A DNA stretch of 64,000 bases from Candidatus Aenigmatarchaeota archaeon (GCA_016932615.1 JAFGCN010000027.1:44033-108032); one strand, 5' to 3'. Counted from the first letter of the stretch, positions 17,485-25,971 are shown. Notes: a model not told the origin generated them from the letters alone. Program-made: numbers and translations.

Positions 17485-17979
17485 ATGCGCGCAGAGCTTA
17501 AGCCGGTGGACTTAAAGCCGGGCTATCTTGAATGGGTTGGGCTAAGGCAGCCGTTGGAGTTGGCGGAAATAGATTATGGTGTGGCGAGGGAACTTGCTGG
17601 GGAACTGAATGCTCAGATGACTGGAAACAAATACCACGTTTATTTTCTTCCTTCAAAAGGAATTTTTGACCCGTGGGATAGCGGCTGGAAGGGCTTTAGA
17701 CAACCACTTGAAGTGACTGGGGTGGACTAAGCAACTCTTTGCCCAACTTCGGGAAGGGGGATTAGGTTCGAGTTTGGCAGCAAAGTTTACTGCCCCAGCC
17801 CGTTTACATGCGTTGCCGGACGTATGCTGTCAGGCAATGCCTCAATTTACCTTGCGCTTGGGGTCCGCACCGAAAATAATCCTGAAGTCTATATTGAAGG
17901 GTCTCCTGAAGTCCTTAAAGTCTCCAAGAAAAAGGGGCCGAATTTTGACAGCAGTATCTTTGACGGGCGTTTTGTATAA
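17485..17979 (+). pseudogene. Small unknown gene interrupted by one in-frame TAA
   Basis: An 81-residue frame starting at 17485 stops at TAA 17728-17730, but the same frame continues open for another 82 codons to TAA 17977-17979. The continuation looks coding (FEFGSKVYCPSPFTC, YLALGVRTENNPEVYIEG). The first part contains two related segments, VGLRQPLELAEIDYG and KGFRQPLEVTGVD. Possible explanations are a nonsense mutation, a sequencing error, or two separate small genes, the second from ATG 17824. No family recognised. Confidence 0.5.
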
Positions 17980-17991
17980 AAAGATTATATT

Positions 17992-18615
17992 ATGGCATTT
18001 AGCGTCAGGCAGAATATTCTTACCGCAGGAATCGCCATTCTGATGGTGTTTTTTGTCTCTTATGGGATTGGCTCTTTTTATCCCGCCCCGGAGTATTCCG
18101 ACTTCTGCACGCAGGGAATTTTGGGCTTTGCAATAGAGTCGGAAAGCCAGTGCCAGGAGTATGGAGGGAAGTGGATGAATTACACGGCTCTGCAGATTCC
18201 CACCCTTCAGGAGCAGTATGTCTGTACGCGCATGCCTTCGGACAACCAGACCGAGGTTCGCCTTTCATGCACAGTTGCACCCGAAAGGAGCGGGTACTGC
18301 GAAGTCGACTATTACTGCTCAAAAGATTTCGAGGCGGCAAATGAAATTTACCGGAGGAACTTTTTTGTCGCTTCCGCCTTTTTAGGCATAATTGTTCTTG
18401 TCCTTGGAGGAGCCGTCCTGAAGCTTGAAAACGTTGGAGCAGGGATAATGGGCGGCGGCCTTCTGGTAATTCTCTACGGGATAGTCAAGTACTGGGGGCT
18501 TGCAACAGACATGATTAAGTTTTTGATGACCGGAATTGCCCTGGCAGTTCTGCTGTGGCTTGGTTACAAAAAGCTGAATCCGGAAAAGAAAAAGAAAGGC
18601 AGATTTCTGAGATAA
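17992..18615 (+). CDS. Membrane protein with an extracellular Cys loop
   Basis: 207 residues. One N-terminal membrane helix (about 10-32), then a loop of about 90 residues with six cysteines (YSDFCTQGILGF, SQCQEYGGKW, CEVDYYCSKDF), then three further helices and a basic tail (NPEKKKKGRFLR). The loop probably lies outside and is disulfide-bonded. Function unknown. The TATA-like TTGTATAAAAAGATTATAT directly precedes the ATG. Confidence 0.65.
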   Translation: MAFSVRQNILTAGIAILMVFFVSYGIGSFYPAPEYSDFCTQGILGFAIESESQCQEYGGKWMNYTALQIPTLQEQYVCTRMPSDNQTEVRLSCTVAPERSGYCEVDYYCSKDFEAANEIYRRNFFVASAFLGIIVLVLGGAVLKLENVGAGIMGGGLLVILYGIVKYWGLATDMIKFLMTGIALAVLLWLGYKKLNPEKKKKGRFLR

Positions 18616-18646
18616 CCTCCCACTAGTATTGATTGTAGCTAAATTT

Positions 18647-19903
18647 ATGGAGCCGGACAGAAAACAAAAGGTTCTAAGGAAGGGGGAGCGGGCGGTACAG
18701 GTTTCTGCGGCAGTTTCGATAGTGCTTATTGTTTTGAAGGCGGCGGCGGGGCTTTTGTCCGGAAGTATAGCCCTTCTTTCAAGCGCGCTTGACAGCTTTG
18801 TCGACACCCTGGGGATGCTTGCGGGCTGGCTTGGCCTTAAAATCGCCCAGAGAAAGCCGGACAAAAGATTCCATTACGGGTATTACCGCGCCGAAACGCT
18901 TGCAACGCTTTTCATGTCCTTTATCATCCTTTATGCGGCATTAAGGTTGCTCCTGGAGGGGTACTCCCGCCTCTTTTCTGCAGCGGACATTAGCTATCCC
19001 CTTTTGGGCCTTGCTGTTGCGGCAGTAAATATCCTGGCCTCTTTTTTTCTCTCCCGATATCTGGCTCGGGTGGGAGAAGAAACTTCCTCTCCACTTCTTA
19101 CAGTTGCCTCAAGGGAGCGCCTAACGGACATCCTTTCGGGCATTGTTGTTTTTATCGCGGTCCTTACAAGCTACCTTAAGGTTCCTTATGTTGAGGGGCT
19201 TGTGGTAATTGGAATTTCGCTTCTTATTCTCAGGGTGGGCATGGCATCTGTTAAGGATTCGGTTTTGGTGCTGATGGACGTGTCCCCCAGCAAGGCATTT
19301 GCGTCAAAGATCGGCGAGGCGGTTATGTCTGTCGGGGGCGTGTCGTCTTACAATCACCTTCGCATGAGAAAGAGCGGGCCCTTCGTGTTTTGCGAGCTTA
19401 GCATCAGGGTTAAAAAGTTGGCAAGCGTATATAAAGCCCATGAGATAGCTGAAACTGTAGAAATGAAGATTAAGGAGAAATTGGGCGAAATCGCTTCAGT
19501 GACAGTCCATATAGAGCCAGACAATGAAGGCAAAAGCAGGATTGCAATTCCCGTAAGCTCTTGCGTCGGCCTTGAGTCCAAAATATACCCGGATATTGCC
19601 GAAGCGCCATGCATACTTTTTGTGGATGTCGACCGTGATGGAGGTAAAATAGATAGGCATTATGTGCGAAAGAATCCTGCGCTTGGGCTTAAGGAGAAAA
19701 AGTGCATAAAAGCCGCGAAGATGATTCTAAAGGAAAAGCCGGATGTTCTCATCGTTTCCCGGATGTGCGTACCTCCGTTTCACCTTCTAAAAGAGCAGGG
19801 GCTTGTTGAAATATACTCCTCGAGGGGAGCCACAGCCAAATCTGCAGTAAGCAATTTTCTTAAGGGAAACTTGAAAAAGATGAAGACAAAGCAACTGGAT
19901 TAG
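18647..19903 (+). CDS. Cation diffusion facilitator fused to a NifX-like domain
   Basis: Membrane antiporter for a divalent metal, about 418 residues from ATG 18647 (a TTG 18 bases upstream is a weaker start). Residues 1-290 form the CDF fold: SGSIALLSSALDSFVDT with the first metal pair D49-x3-D53, RFHYGYYRAETL, and the second pair RERLTDILSG. There Glu157 replaces the usual histidine before Asp161, so the site is D-D-E-D, suggesting Mn or Fe rather than Zn (inference). A CDF cytosolic domain follows. Residues about 300-410 (SRIAIPVSSCVGLESKIYPD onward) match the NifX/NafY iron-molybdenum-cofactor-binding fold, perhaps a metal sensor. Confidence 0.85.
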   Translation: MEPDRKQKVLRKGERAVQVSAAVSIVLIVLKAAAGLLSGSIALLSSALDSFVDTLGMLAGWLGLKIAQRKPDKRFHYGYYRAETLATLFMSFIILYAALRLLLEGYSRLFSAADISYPLLGLAVAAVNILASFFLSRYLARVGEETSSPLLTVASRERLTDILSGIVVFIAVLTSYLKVPYVEGLVVIGISLLILRVGMASVKDSVLVLMDVSPSKAFASKIGEAVMSVGGVSSYNHLRMRKSGPFVFCELSIRVKKLASVYKAHEIAETVEMKIKEKLGEIASVTVHIEPDNEGKSRIAIPVSSCVGLESKIYPDIAEAPCILFVDVDRDGGKIDRHYVRKNPALGLKEKKCIKAAKMILKEKPDVLIVSRMCVPPFHLLKEQGLVEIYSSRGATAKSAVSNFLKGNLKKMKTKQLD

Positions 19904-19930
19904 GGTGCAATTTTGTGTTTATGGTTTTGG

Positions 19931-20851
19931 CTAGTCTGCTTTTTTAAGAATGTCTTTTGTAAGGAAATATGTGGCCTTGAGTATATCTGACTTTTCGGAT
20001 TCGTTTTCGGGATGGATTATCAGCTTTATCTTCAGGTACCAGTGAGGGCCGTCGGCGTCAATCTGGACATTCGCGCTTTCTCCGTCTTTAAGACCGGAAT
20101 TTACGAAGGATTTTATCTTCTTTATTCTTGCATCTATGTCTTTAGGTACCCTCGAGATTTCAAGCTTTATCTCCTGGTACATTCTGTCGCGCCCCATGTT
20201 TAGGACGTTCTTTTCCAGGATTTGCTTGTTGGGTATCTTTACGGTTTCCTTGGGGTCTGAAACCGACTCGATGGTGATGAAGAAAGTTCCGATTTTGGTG
20301 ACCATTCCAACATCCTCGCCCATCTTTATAACATCCCCTATCCGGAAGGGCTTTTTCTGCAGTACTATCAGCCATATGAAAAAGGAAAGTATTATTTCCC
20401 TGATTGCAAAGGCGACGCCTGTTGTTACGAAACCGAGGTATATCGCGATATTTTCCTGGGAAACCCCAAGTCGCCAGAGTATGATCCCTAGGGCAACCAT
20501 ATAAATAAAACTGGAGTAGAGTTTGGTGAATATGATGTTCTGCTCGACTTCAAACTCCCCCTCGAACAGGTGAAAAATCTTGTCGACAGTCAGACGGACA
20601 AAAAGAGAGGCTGCAAGAAAGGATATTACAGTTACGAAAAAAATGTCGGCAATATTGATTATTATCTCAGGCACATTAAGATAACCATTCCTGTAGGCGA
20701 CAATCGGCACAAGAATGAGGAGTGCAAGGGCAAGGAGCATTACCGCACGCTTCTGGAACTTATCCTTTAGCTGGGACAGGCGTTCTTTTCTAGCTCTAAA
20801 CTGCTCTTCAATGTGGTTTCGTTCGAATTTCAGCTTTTTGGAGTAAAGCAT
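19931..20851 (-). CDS. Small-conductance mechanosensitive channel (MscS family)
   Basis: 306 residues. A charged N-terminal helix, three to four membrane helices, then the MscS beta-domain: PFRIGDVIKMGEDVGMV, the strand IGTFFITIESV, and VKIPNKQILEKNVLN, all typical of the family. It releases solutes on hypo-osmotic shock. The pore helix (FVTTGVAFAIREIILSF) is Ala/Gly-rich as expected. Single gene, convergent with the cation transporter. Confidence 0.9.
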   Translation of the reverse strand: MLYSKKLKFERNHIEEQFRARKERLSQLKDKFQKRAVMLLALALLILVPIVAYRNGYLNVPEIIINIADIFFVTVISFLAASLFVRLTVDKIFHLFEGEFEVEQNIIFTKLYSSFIYMVALGIILWRLGVSQENIAIYLGFVTTGVAFAIREIILSFFIWLIVLQKKPFRIGDVIKMGEDVGMVTKIGTFFITIESVSDPKETVKIPNKQILEKNVLNMGRDRMYQEIKLEISRVPKDIDARIKKIKSFVNSGLKDGESANVQIDADGPHWYLKIKLIIHPENESEKSDILKATYFLTKDILKKAD

Positions 20852-20895
20852 ATATTATATACCCGCTTGAATATAAATCCTGCAGCTAATTGGGG

Positions 20896-21153
20896 CTAAA
20901 GAGACATGTCAGGATCTTCATTTTCCTCTATTTCAAACATGGAATAGAGCTTTGATACAAGCCCCGCATAAAGTGCCATCGCCTGCTGGGGGTGCTCGGT
21001 CATAATGTGATTTACCAGGGCTAAAAGCTCTTTGCTCATCATTGCGGCATTGAACATGTCTTCATTGTCTGTTGCAAAGTTCAGTTTTATTCCTGACTCA
21101 GAGGAGGATTTCGTGTCTATAGTCTTGTCGCAGATTTTGCATTTGACTCTCAT
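20896..21153 (-). CDS. Small CxxC protein
   Basis: 85 residues. It begins MRVKCKICDKTID, a single CxxC pair that could bind zinc in a dimer. The rest is helical with many Met residues (FNAAMMSKELLALVNHIMTE) and an acidic end. TATA-like bases lie immediately upstream (TAAATACC on the minus strand). Function unknown. Confidence 0.6.
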   Translation of the reverse strand: MRVKCKICDKTIDTKSSSESGIKLNFATDNEDMFNAAMMSKELLALVNHIMTEHPQQAMALYAGLVSKLYSMFEIEENEDPDMSL

Positions 21154-21223
21154 AAATGGTATTTAAAAAAGTACTTAACCATCATGCTACAGAGCAGTTG
21201 GCAAGAGATAATATGTTTTTTCG

Positions 21224-21844
21224 CTAATCCTGCCCCCGAAGGTTAATCAGGATCATCAGGATGTTTATGAACAGGTTTATGAAGTCGATGTAAAGCGCGG
21301 CAACTGCGGGGACATAATCCTCGTTTGGGTAGTTCTTCAAAATTGATGACATATCGTAGAGGACAAAGCCCGCGAAAAGAAGCGTGAAAAACGCGCTGAT
21401 AATAAGGCCGTACCCGGTGAGCCCCAGGAAAGTTACCGCAAGGGATGCGACAATTCCGAATATCAGGAGGACAAACAGCATCCCCCCAAGAAACGTGAAA
21501 TCCTTCTTTGAAAAATACGCGTATCCGGCAAGCCCTGCAAAGACAACTGTGGTTATGGCGAATGCCTGGAGTATCAGCCCCGGGTCAATGTATATAGCAA
21601 GCCCGAGAATTGGCGCCATAAGTGCGCCCATCAGAATGTTGAAGAAGTACAGAAGCGGCAGGCTTTTTGTCGAGTATATAGCGTACATTACCACAAAACC
21701 CATCAGGCCCAGGCCAAGGAGCACCCAGATGTTTGACAGGTATGGCAAAAGGAAAAGCAGCCCTATGAGAGAGCCTATTGTGCTCACTACGAGAGTTGTA
21801 GCAAAGAGAGGCATCACCTTCCTCTTGAAAACCTTCTGTTCCAT
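21224..21844 (-). CDS. Bax inhibitor-1/YccA-family membrane protein
   Basis: 206 residues with seven predicted membrane helices. The C-terminal signature of the BI-1 family is visible (VLYDMSSILKNYP, AALYIDFINLFINILMILI). Bacterial members (YetJ, YccA) act as calcium leak channels or modulators of membrane proteases. Which applies here cannot be told. Single gene with its own promoter. Confidence 0.85.
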   Translation of the reverse strand: MEQKVFKRKVMPLFATTLVVSTIGSLIGLLFLLPYLSNIWVLLGLGLMGFVVMYAIYSTKSLPLLYFFNILMGALMAPILGLAIYIDPGLILQAFAITTVVFAGLAGYAYFSKKDFTFLGGMLFVLLIFGIVASLAVTFLGLTGYGLIISAFFTLLFAGFVLYDMSSILKNYPNEDYVPAVAALYIDFINLFINILMILINLRGQD

Positions 21845-21873
21845 AATATAAAATATAAATTTAGCGTAGGTGT

Positions 21874-22296
21874 ATGAAGGGCGCTTATGTTATTGTCCTC
21901 GAAGTTGAAAAAGACTGCTCGCTTGCCGTGGGGGCTTTAGGCGAACTGCATTTCAGGAAAGGGATTTACCTGTATGTCGGCTCTGCGATGAACAATTTGG
22001 AAAAGCGGACTAGGCGGCACCTGAGAAAAGAGAAAACTCTGCGCTGGCACATAGATTACCTGACAGTTTCGCCTTTCGTAAATGTAAGAGCGGTTTACTT
22101 TCGGGAGTCCTCCCGAAAGGAGGAGTGCGAAATAGCAGGTCTTGTGGCAAAACACGGCACTCCTGTTATGGGGTTTGGCTGTTCTGACTGCCGGTGCCAT
22201 AGCCACCTTTTTCAGGTAAGCGATGAGGAATTTTTGAAAGGTACGATGAAACGATTCTTTGGCGCTCAAGACAGTAGGTTAACTCTGCCCTTTTAA
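21874..22296 (+). CDS. DUF123 GIY-YIG-like nuclease domain protein
   Basis: 140 residues. The archaeal DUF123 family is recognised by GIYLYVGSA near the start, LEKRTRRHLR, LRWHIDYLT, ECEIAGL and FGCSDCRCHSHLF. It is related to GIY-YIG endonucleases, and stand-alone or fused copies occur in many archaea. The substrate is not known. Divergent from the BI-1 gene, separated by only 29 bases, so the promoters must overlap. Confidence 0.85.
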   Translation: MKGAYVIVLEVEKDCSLAVGALGELHFRKGIYLYVGSAMNNLEKRTRRHLRKEKTLRWHIDYLTVSPFVNVRAVYFRESSRKEECEIAGLVAKHGTPVMGFGCSDCRCHSHLFQVSDEEFLKGTMKRFFGAQDSRLTLPF

Positions 22297-22375
22297 ATAT
22301 GCTTTCTACTTTTTCATAATTCTTGCGGCTACATTCTTGCATTTTGATTAAATATCTGGAGGGGTAAACGGCTCT

Positions 22376-22720
22376 ATGGGAGAAGCTATTGTTGAGAGGA
22401 GAGCGCTGTCCGAGTGCCCCGTTGGGAGATTGTCTTGTGGAGACGTTGTCAATGCTTTGGAAGCCGGACGCTCCAGTCGGGAGATTCTGGACTTGGCCGG
22501 ATGCTGCAAAGATTGTCCTGCTTACAGGGCTTCATCTGATGGGGCATGGTTGGGGTCTGGAGATAGCCGATACGTAAGAATGGGGGGCGATTGCGGATTT
22601 TGTGTGCCGGGCTGGAATGAGGCGCTGGGATTGGGTCCTGTGTGCCGCATCAAGGAGTGCGTGGATACTCTGGGAATGATATACCGAGGTGACGGAGCCA
22701 GTATAGCCCGCACGCCTTAA
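22376..22720 (+). CDS. Cysteine-rich small protein, DUF3795-like
   Basis: 114 residues. The cysteine spacing (GCCKDCPAY at 42-50, DCGFC at 72-76, CRIKECVDTLGM at 90 onward) resembles DUF3795 proteins, which likely bind zinc or an iron-sulfur cluster. This match is by eye only. The gene starts after an 80-base AT-rich gap and ends 81 bases before tRNA-Leu. Confidence 0.55.
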   Translation: MGEAIVERRALSECPVGRLSCGDVVNALEAGRSSREILDLAGCCKDCPAYRASSDGAWLGSGDSRYVRMGGDCGFCVPGWNEALGLGPVCRIKECVDTLGMIYRGDGASIARTP

Positions 22721-22777
22721 GGATGGCTCTTGGGCTTTTGTTTTGTCTTGTTTTGATATTTTCTGACAGAGCCGATG

Positions 22778-22788
22778 CTTTATTTTAA
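22778..22788 (+). promoter_or_regulatory. TATA-like box of tRNA-Leu
   Basis: TATTTTAATCC lies about 20 bases before the first tRNA base (22802), in the usual archaeal TATA position for a transcript starting at or near the tRNA 5' end. Confidence 0.45.
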
Positions 22789-22801
22789 TCCAAATTATAT
22801 T

Positions 22802-23101
22802 GCGGGAGTGTCCGAGTCTGGCCAACGCTTTTTCTGCCTTTAAATCCCATGAAGGAATGGGGCGGAATGATGGTTAAAGGAGCAGGACTTAAGAAATTAA
22901 GTTTGGAGCCGAAAAACGGCGATGACTGCCGAAAAAGCTCTTTTAAGAAATCCTGTGCGTTAGTCGCTGCGAGGGTGAATCTTTTTCTTTTGAAAAAGAA
23001 AAAGCTCCAGGACCAAAAAGAAAACAAATATTTCGCTTCGCGGAATAATGCCTGAAGGTCGGGGAAGAAGATTTCCTTGAATTCGAATCCCTTCTCCCGC
23101 A
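22802..23101 (+). tRNA. tRNA-Leu(UAA) with three introns
   Basis: Exons 22802-22825, 22878-22893, 22950-22975 and 23082-23101 join to an 86-base tRNA. Acceptor GCGGGAG/CTCCCGC, D-stem TCC/GGA with G18G19 in AGTCTGGCCAA, anticodon stem CAGGA/TCCTG with loop CTTAAGA (anticodon TAA), a long class II variable arm with GCG/CGC stem, T-stem GAGGG/CCCTT, loop TTCGAAT, discriminator A. Introns are 52, 56 and 106 bases, at D-loop 21/22, 37/38 and 53/54. Each boundary has a 4-base central helix between 3-base bulges: GGCC:GGTT, CTTA:TAAG, CGAG:CTTG. Cutting after the second bulge base gives exactly these exons. CCA is not encoded. Intron 3 belongs to a shared two-hairpin element family. Confidence 0.88.
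22976..23081 (+). repeat. tRNA-Leu intron 3, copy A of a two-hairpin intron element
   Basis: Inside the closing stem (AATCTTTTTC with GAAGAAGATT) are hairpin 1, a perfect 10-base stem CTTTTTCTTT/AAAGAAAAAG (22981-23004), an A/C-rich spacer (ACCAAAAAGAA), and hairpin 2, TATTTCGC-TTC-GCGGAATA (23029-23047). The same order of parts, with similar bases, occurs in the tRNA-Cys intron and in the copy 3' of tRNA-Cys. Confidence 0.7.
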
Positions 23102-23120
23102 CATTTTTAAGGTCTGGCTT

Positions 23121-24503
23121 CTAGTTAAGCTTCTCTATGCAGCTTCCAAGCTGGAAAACTTTTCCTTCCTGCAAATGGTCGCCGATTATGTGAAGCCCTA
23201 TTGGCATTCCTTCGCTTCTGCCGACAGGAACGGACAGGTGAGGCACTCCGCAAAGGTTTGGCCCCACAGTCAGGATGTCCATTGCGTAGTGCTGGGCAGG
23301 CGTAAGCTCTGCGATGTCTGTGAACTTGGGAGCGACAATCGGCATTGTGGGCGTAACGATGCAGTCGAACTTCTGGAAAGCAGACTTGAATTCCTTTATC
23401 AAATGTGCTCGGACCTTCAGGGCTTTAAGGTAATACTTGTCCCTGTAGCCGGATTTCCTGTAGAATGTCCCAAGAATGCACCTCCTTTTTGCCTCGAGCC
23501 CAAAGTACTTCCCGCGGACTTTCGAGAAAAACTCGTTGTACCCTCCTTCAATCTCAAGGGTTGAGCCGTACCTTATGCCGCAGAACTTGGCAAGGTTTGT
23601 AGATGCCTCGCTCATCGCGATTATGTAGTATGACGGAAGCGCATACTTTGTGGAAGCAAGGGAGAACTCTTCGTACTTTATCCCGGCAGACTCTAGCTTT
23701 TTTATCTGCCTCCAGATTTCCTGCTTAATCTCTTCATTGACACCCTCGAAATATTCTTTGGGAACGCCCACCCTCATTTTCGAGGGATCTTTTTCAAGAA
23801 AGCTCGTATAATCCTCATCTTTTCGGTTTATTGAGGTGGAATCCCTTTCGTCAAATCCGGCAATTTTCGATAGGCCCCATGCGGCCTCAAAGCAGTTTTT
23901 GCCGATTATGCCGACCTTGTCGAGGGAAGAGGCGTAGTCTATCATTCCATATCTTGAAACCCTTCCGTATGTGGGTGTTATTCCGACCACTCCGCAAAAA
24001 GAGGCGGGGCAGGATATGGAGCCGCCGGTTGATTCTGCCATTGCAACGTGTGGCAGGTTCTGGAGTGCTGCAGTCAGGCATGCGGCGCCGCCCGAAGAGC
24101 CGCCGCAGCTTCTTCTGGGGTCAAGCGGGTTTTTGGGAACGCCGAAAGCGCAGTTCATGGAAAAAGTGCCAAAGCCAAACTCGTCCATTGCGGTCTTTCC
24201 TATGATGTAACCGAAGTTCTTTATTTTTTCAACCACGTGGGCGTCAAATGGGGGGACATAAGTTTCAAGTATCCTGCTCCCTGCGGTCGTCCTTATCCCG
24301 CTTGTGCAGAGGCAGTCCTTTACGGAAATTGGGACTCCTGGAAAGCTTTCCTTTGCGCCCATTTTCTCGCAGTGGCTTAGCGCTTCGTCTCTTGAAACTG
24401 TAATAAAGGGCCCGAATTTGCCCTGAATTCTGTCAACTTCCTTCCATATCTTTTCAAATACTTCCCCCTGGTTGGGGTTTTCGAGATATTCCTTAAGGTC
24501 CAT
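23121..24503 (-). CDS. gatA: Asp/Glu-tRNA amidotransferase subunit A
   Basis: Amidase subunit of GatCAB, which turns mischarged Asp-tRNA(Asn) and/or Glu-tRNA(Gln) into the amide form using glutamine. 460 residues. The amidase signature is clear: catalytic Lys in SVKDCL, GGSSGGAACL, and the Ser-cisSer pair in ESTGGSISCPASFCGVVG. GatB is encoded nearby (27.5-28.9 kb, same strand) but not adjacent, and no gatC is visible in the window. The start lies just downstream of an AT-rich promoter. Confidence 0.93.
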   Translation of the reverse strand: MDLKEYLENPNQGEVFEKIWKEVDRIQGKFGPFITVSRDEALSHCEKMGAKESFPGVPISVKDCLCTSGIRTTAGSRILETYVPPFDAHVVEKIKNFGYIIGKTAMDEFGFGTFSMNCAFGVPKNPLDPRRSCGGSSGGAACLTAALQNLPHVAMAESTGGSISCPASFCGVVGITPTYGRVSRYGMIDYASSLDKVGIIGKNCFEAAWGLSKIAGFDERDSTSINRKDEDYTSFLEKDPSKMRVGVPKEYFEGVNEEIKQEIWRQIKKLESAGIKYEEFSLASTKYALPSYYIIAMSEASTNLAKFCGIRYGSTLEIEGGYNEFFSKVRGKYFGLEAKRRCILGTFYRKSGYRDKYYLKALKVRAHLIKEFKSAFQKFDCIVTPTMPIVAPKFTDIAELTPAQHYAMDILTVGPNLCGVPHLSVPVGRSEGMPIGLHIIGDHLQEGKVFQLGSCIEKLN

Positions 24504-24629
24504 AAAATACCTAGATTTTATAAGGTTTTGAAAGTGCCGCGTTTTTCCTCTTTTTTTGCTTAAATACGCTCTTTGGGCTGCAGCCGGACCCCTGCTGAGC
24601 CATATTTAACATTTAGCCCTTCTTTCTAA

Positions 24630-24887
24630 ATGGGAAAAGCAATTCTTTGTTACGAAATAATGCCGGAAAGCATTGAGTCAGTTGACCTGGTGGAGGAAGG
24701 GCTCAAAAAGCTTAATCCCGGAAAAATCGAAAAAAAGCCGATTGCCTTCGGGCTCAGCGCATTTGAGGTGACCTTTATCATCGAGGATGCGGAAGGGGCT
24801 GCAGGCAACACCGACGAAATCGAGACAAACCTTGAGAAAGTAGAGGGAGTCGGCTCGGTGAAGAGCATGGGCGTAACCCTTGCTTAG
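24630..24887 (+). CDS. Translation elongation factor 1-beta
   Basis: The archaeal guanine-nucleotide exchange factor for EF-1alpha, 85 residues, the usual length. Family segments: KIEKKPIAFGLSAFEVTFII, EDAEGAAGNTDEIE and VEGVGSVKSMGV. Ferredoxin-like fold. A TATA-like CATATTTAACATTT lies directly before the ATG. It is divergent from gatA. Confidence 0.92.
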   Translation: MGKAILCYEIMPESIESVDLVEEGLKKLNPGKIEKKPIAFGLSAFEVTFIIEDAEGAAGNTDEIETNLEKVEGVGSVKSMGVTLA

Positions 24888-24912
24888 ACACAGTTTGCTG
24901 TTTGTTTTTGGC

Positions 24913-25284
24913 TTATATGATGCCCATTGATACTGACAGGGCAAGCTCGTGCTTTCTGAAGTAAAAATTCGCTTTTAGGGCTGCTTTTGGGTCCGGGCTT
25001 TTGCAATAAATTTCTCCAAGCGCAGAGTAGACGGGAACCAGACGACGGGCCAGCTGGGGGTAGAAGTTCCAGTGTATGTCTGGATGAAGCTTTTCTGCCC
25101 TTTTGTTCGCGTCTTCGTAATTTTTCATTGCTCTCTCAAGGGCACTAATTCTTTTGGACCCGTTCAGCCGTTTTGAAGCTTCATAGTCTTTGGCTCCGCT
25201 TACAATCAGTTATACCAGTTCCGGGTCTCTTTCAACCCAGAAGTCGTGGCTGTAAGCCGGGCCCAGATAACCCAATTCTGCCAT
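24913..25284 (-). pseudogene. Helical-repeat protein gene interrupted by one in-frame TAA
   Basis: From ATG 25284 the frame reads 24 residues (MAELGYLGPAYSHDFWVERD...), then a single TAA at 25210-25212, then 98 more coding-like residues in the same frame to the stop at 24913. The longer part contains YEDANKRAEKLHP and YSALGEIYCKSPDPKAAL, resembling TPR-type helix pairs. CAA to TAA is a one-base change. The 210 bases upstream (25285-25494) hold no other gene; they are AT-rich with a short GCCGA/TCGGC hairpin. Confidence 0.5.
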
Positions 25285-25509
25285 GCATACCCTTAGGTTT
25301 TTTGGAATTTAAGTTTCTCAAGTATTGCTATTAAAACAAGTACATTTAGATGACGAAAACAAAAAATTGAGCCGATTTCGGCGATGATTGGTGATGGGCG
25401 AACGGATACTCTATTTTCTTTTTCTGGAACTTTGTACGTTTTTTGTAATGCTTTTGCCAGACAATCGTATTTTTTTCCAGCTTAAAAAAAAGCATTGCTT
25501 TCTCTAGTT

Positions 25510-25971
25510 ATGCCTTTCAGGAAAACTCTTCCCGGTTCTAACCTCTATCGTGGGGAGTTGCTCTTTTTCAAAGTACTGGAAGGATGCAACGGGGGAAGTT
25601 CAGGCAGATCGGATTATTCTGCTGTCTTGGATTTTCCGCCAAGTTACTTGATCTTTGCAGATGAGAATATACCGCAGATGCTGATAGCTGCAGTTGGCGA
25701 AAATGCTACGGCGCACAGGATTTCCAGTGTTGTCAGAGAAGAGCCTATTTTTGGGCTAAAGCGTCGTATGCTCGATATGGATATTGAAGATATCGCCTTT
25801 CTTTATGGAGGGGCTTATATACTTAGTTCTGACCGTGATTTTAGGAATTATCCTCGCAGAATTTACATCAAGCAAAGTTCCGTAGGATATAAAACGCCTC
25901 AACTGGAGAAAGACCTTCAGGTGGTTATGGAGCGCCTTTCCCAGGATTTTCCAGAATACTCTCCTAGATAG
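25510..25971 (+). CDS. Protein of unknown function
   Basis: 153 residues from ATG 25510 (a TTG 15 bases earlier is in frame but less likely). Mixed alpha/beta, soluble, no recognised motif. Segments such as DFPPSYLIFADENIP and IAFLYGGAYILSSDRDF look like strand-rich core. It is followed after 36 bases by another unknown gene, and both may be one accessory unit. Confidence 0.55.
   Translation: MPFRKTLPGSNLYRGELLFFKVLEGCNGGSSGRSDYSAVLDFPPSYLIFADENIPQMLIAAVGENATAHRISSVVREEPIFGLKRRMLDMDIEDIAFLYGGAYILSSDRDFRNYPRRIYIKQSSVGYKTPQLEKDLQVVMERLSQDFPEYSPR

Noticed and set aside
17774-18043. Plus-strand frame of 89 codons
   Set aside because: Basic, low-information protein that overlaps the start of the next membrane-protein gene. 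The other frame continues the interrupted gene at 17485 better.
17485-25284. Genome-wide recoding of TAA as an amino acid, suggested by two in-frame TAA codons
   Set aside because: Many clear genes here end at TAA (for example tyrS and rps4 at their expected lengths), so TAA is a real stop; mutation or sequencing error is simpler.
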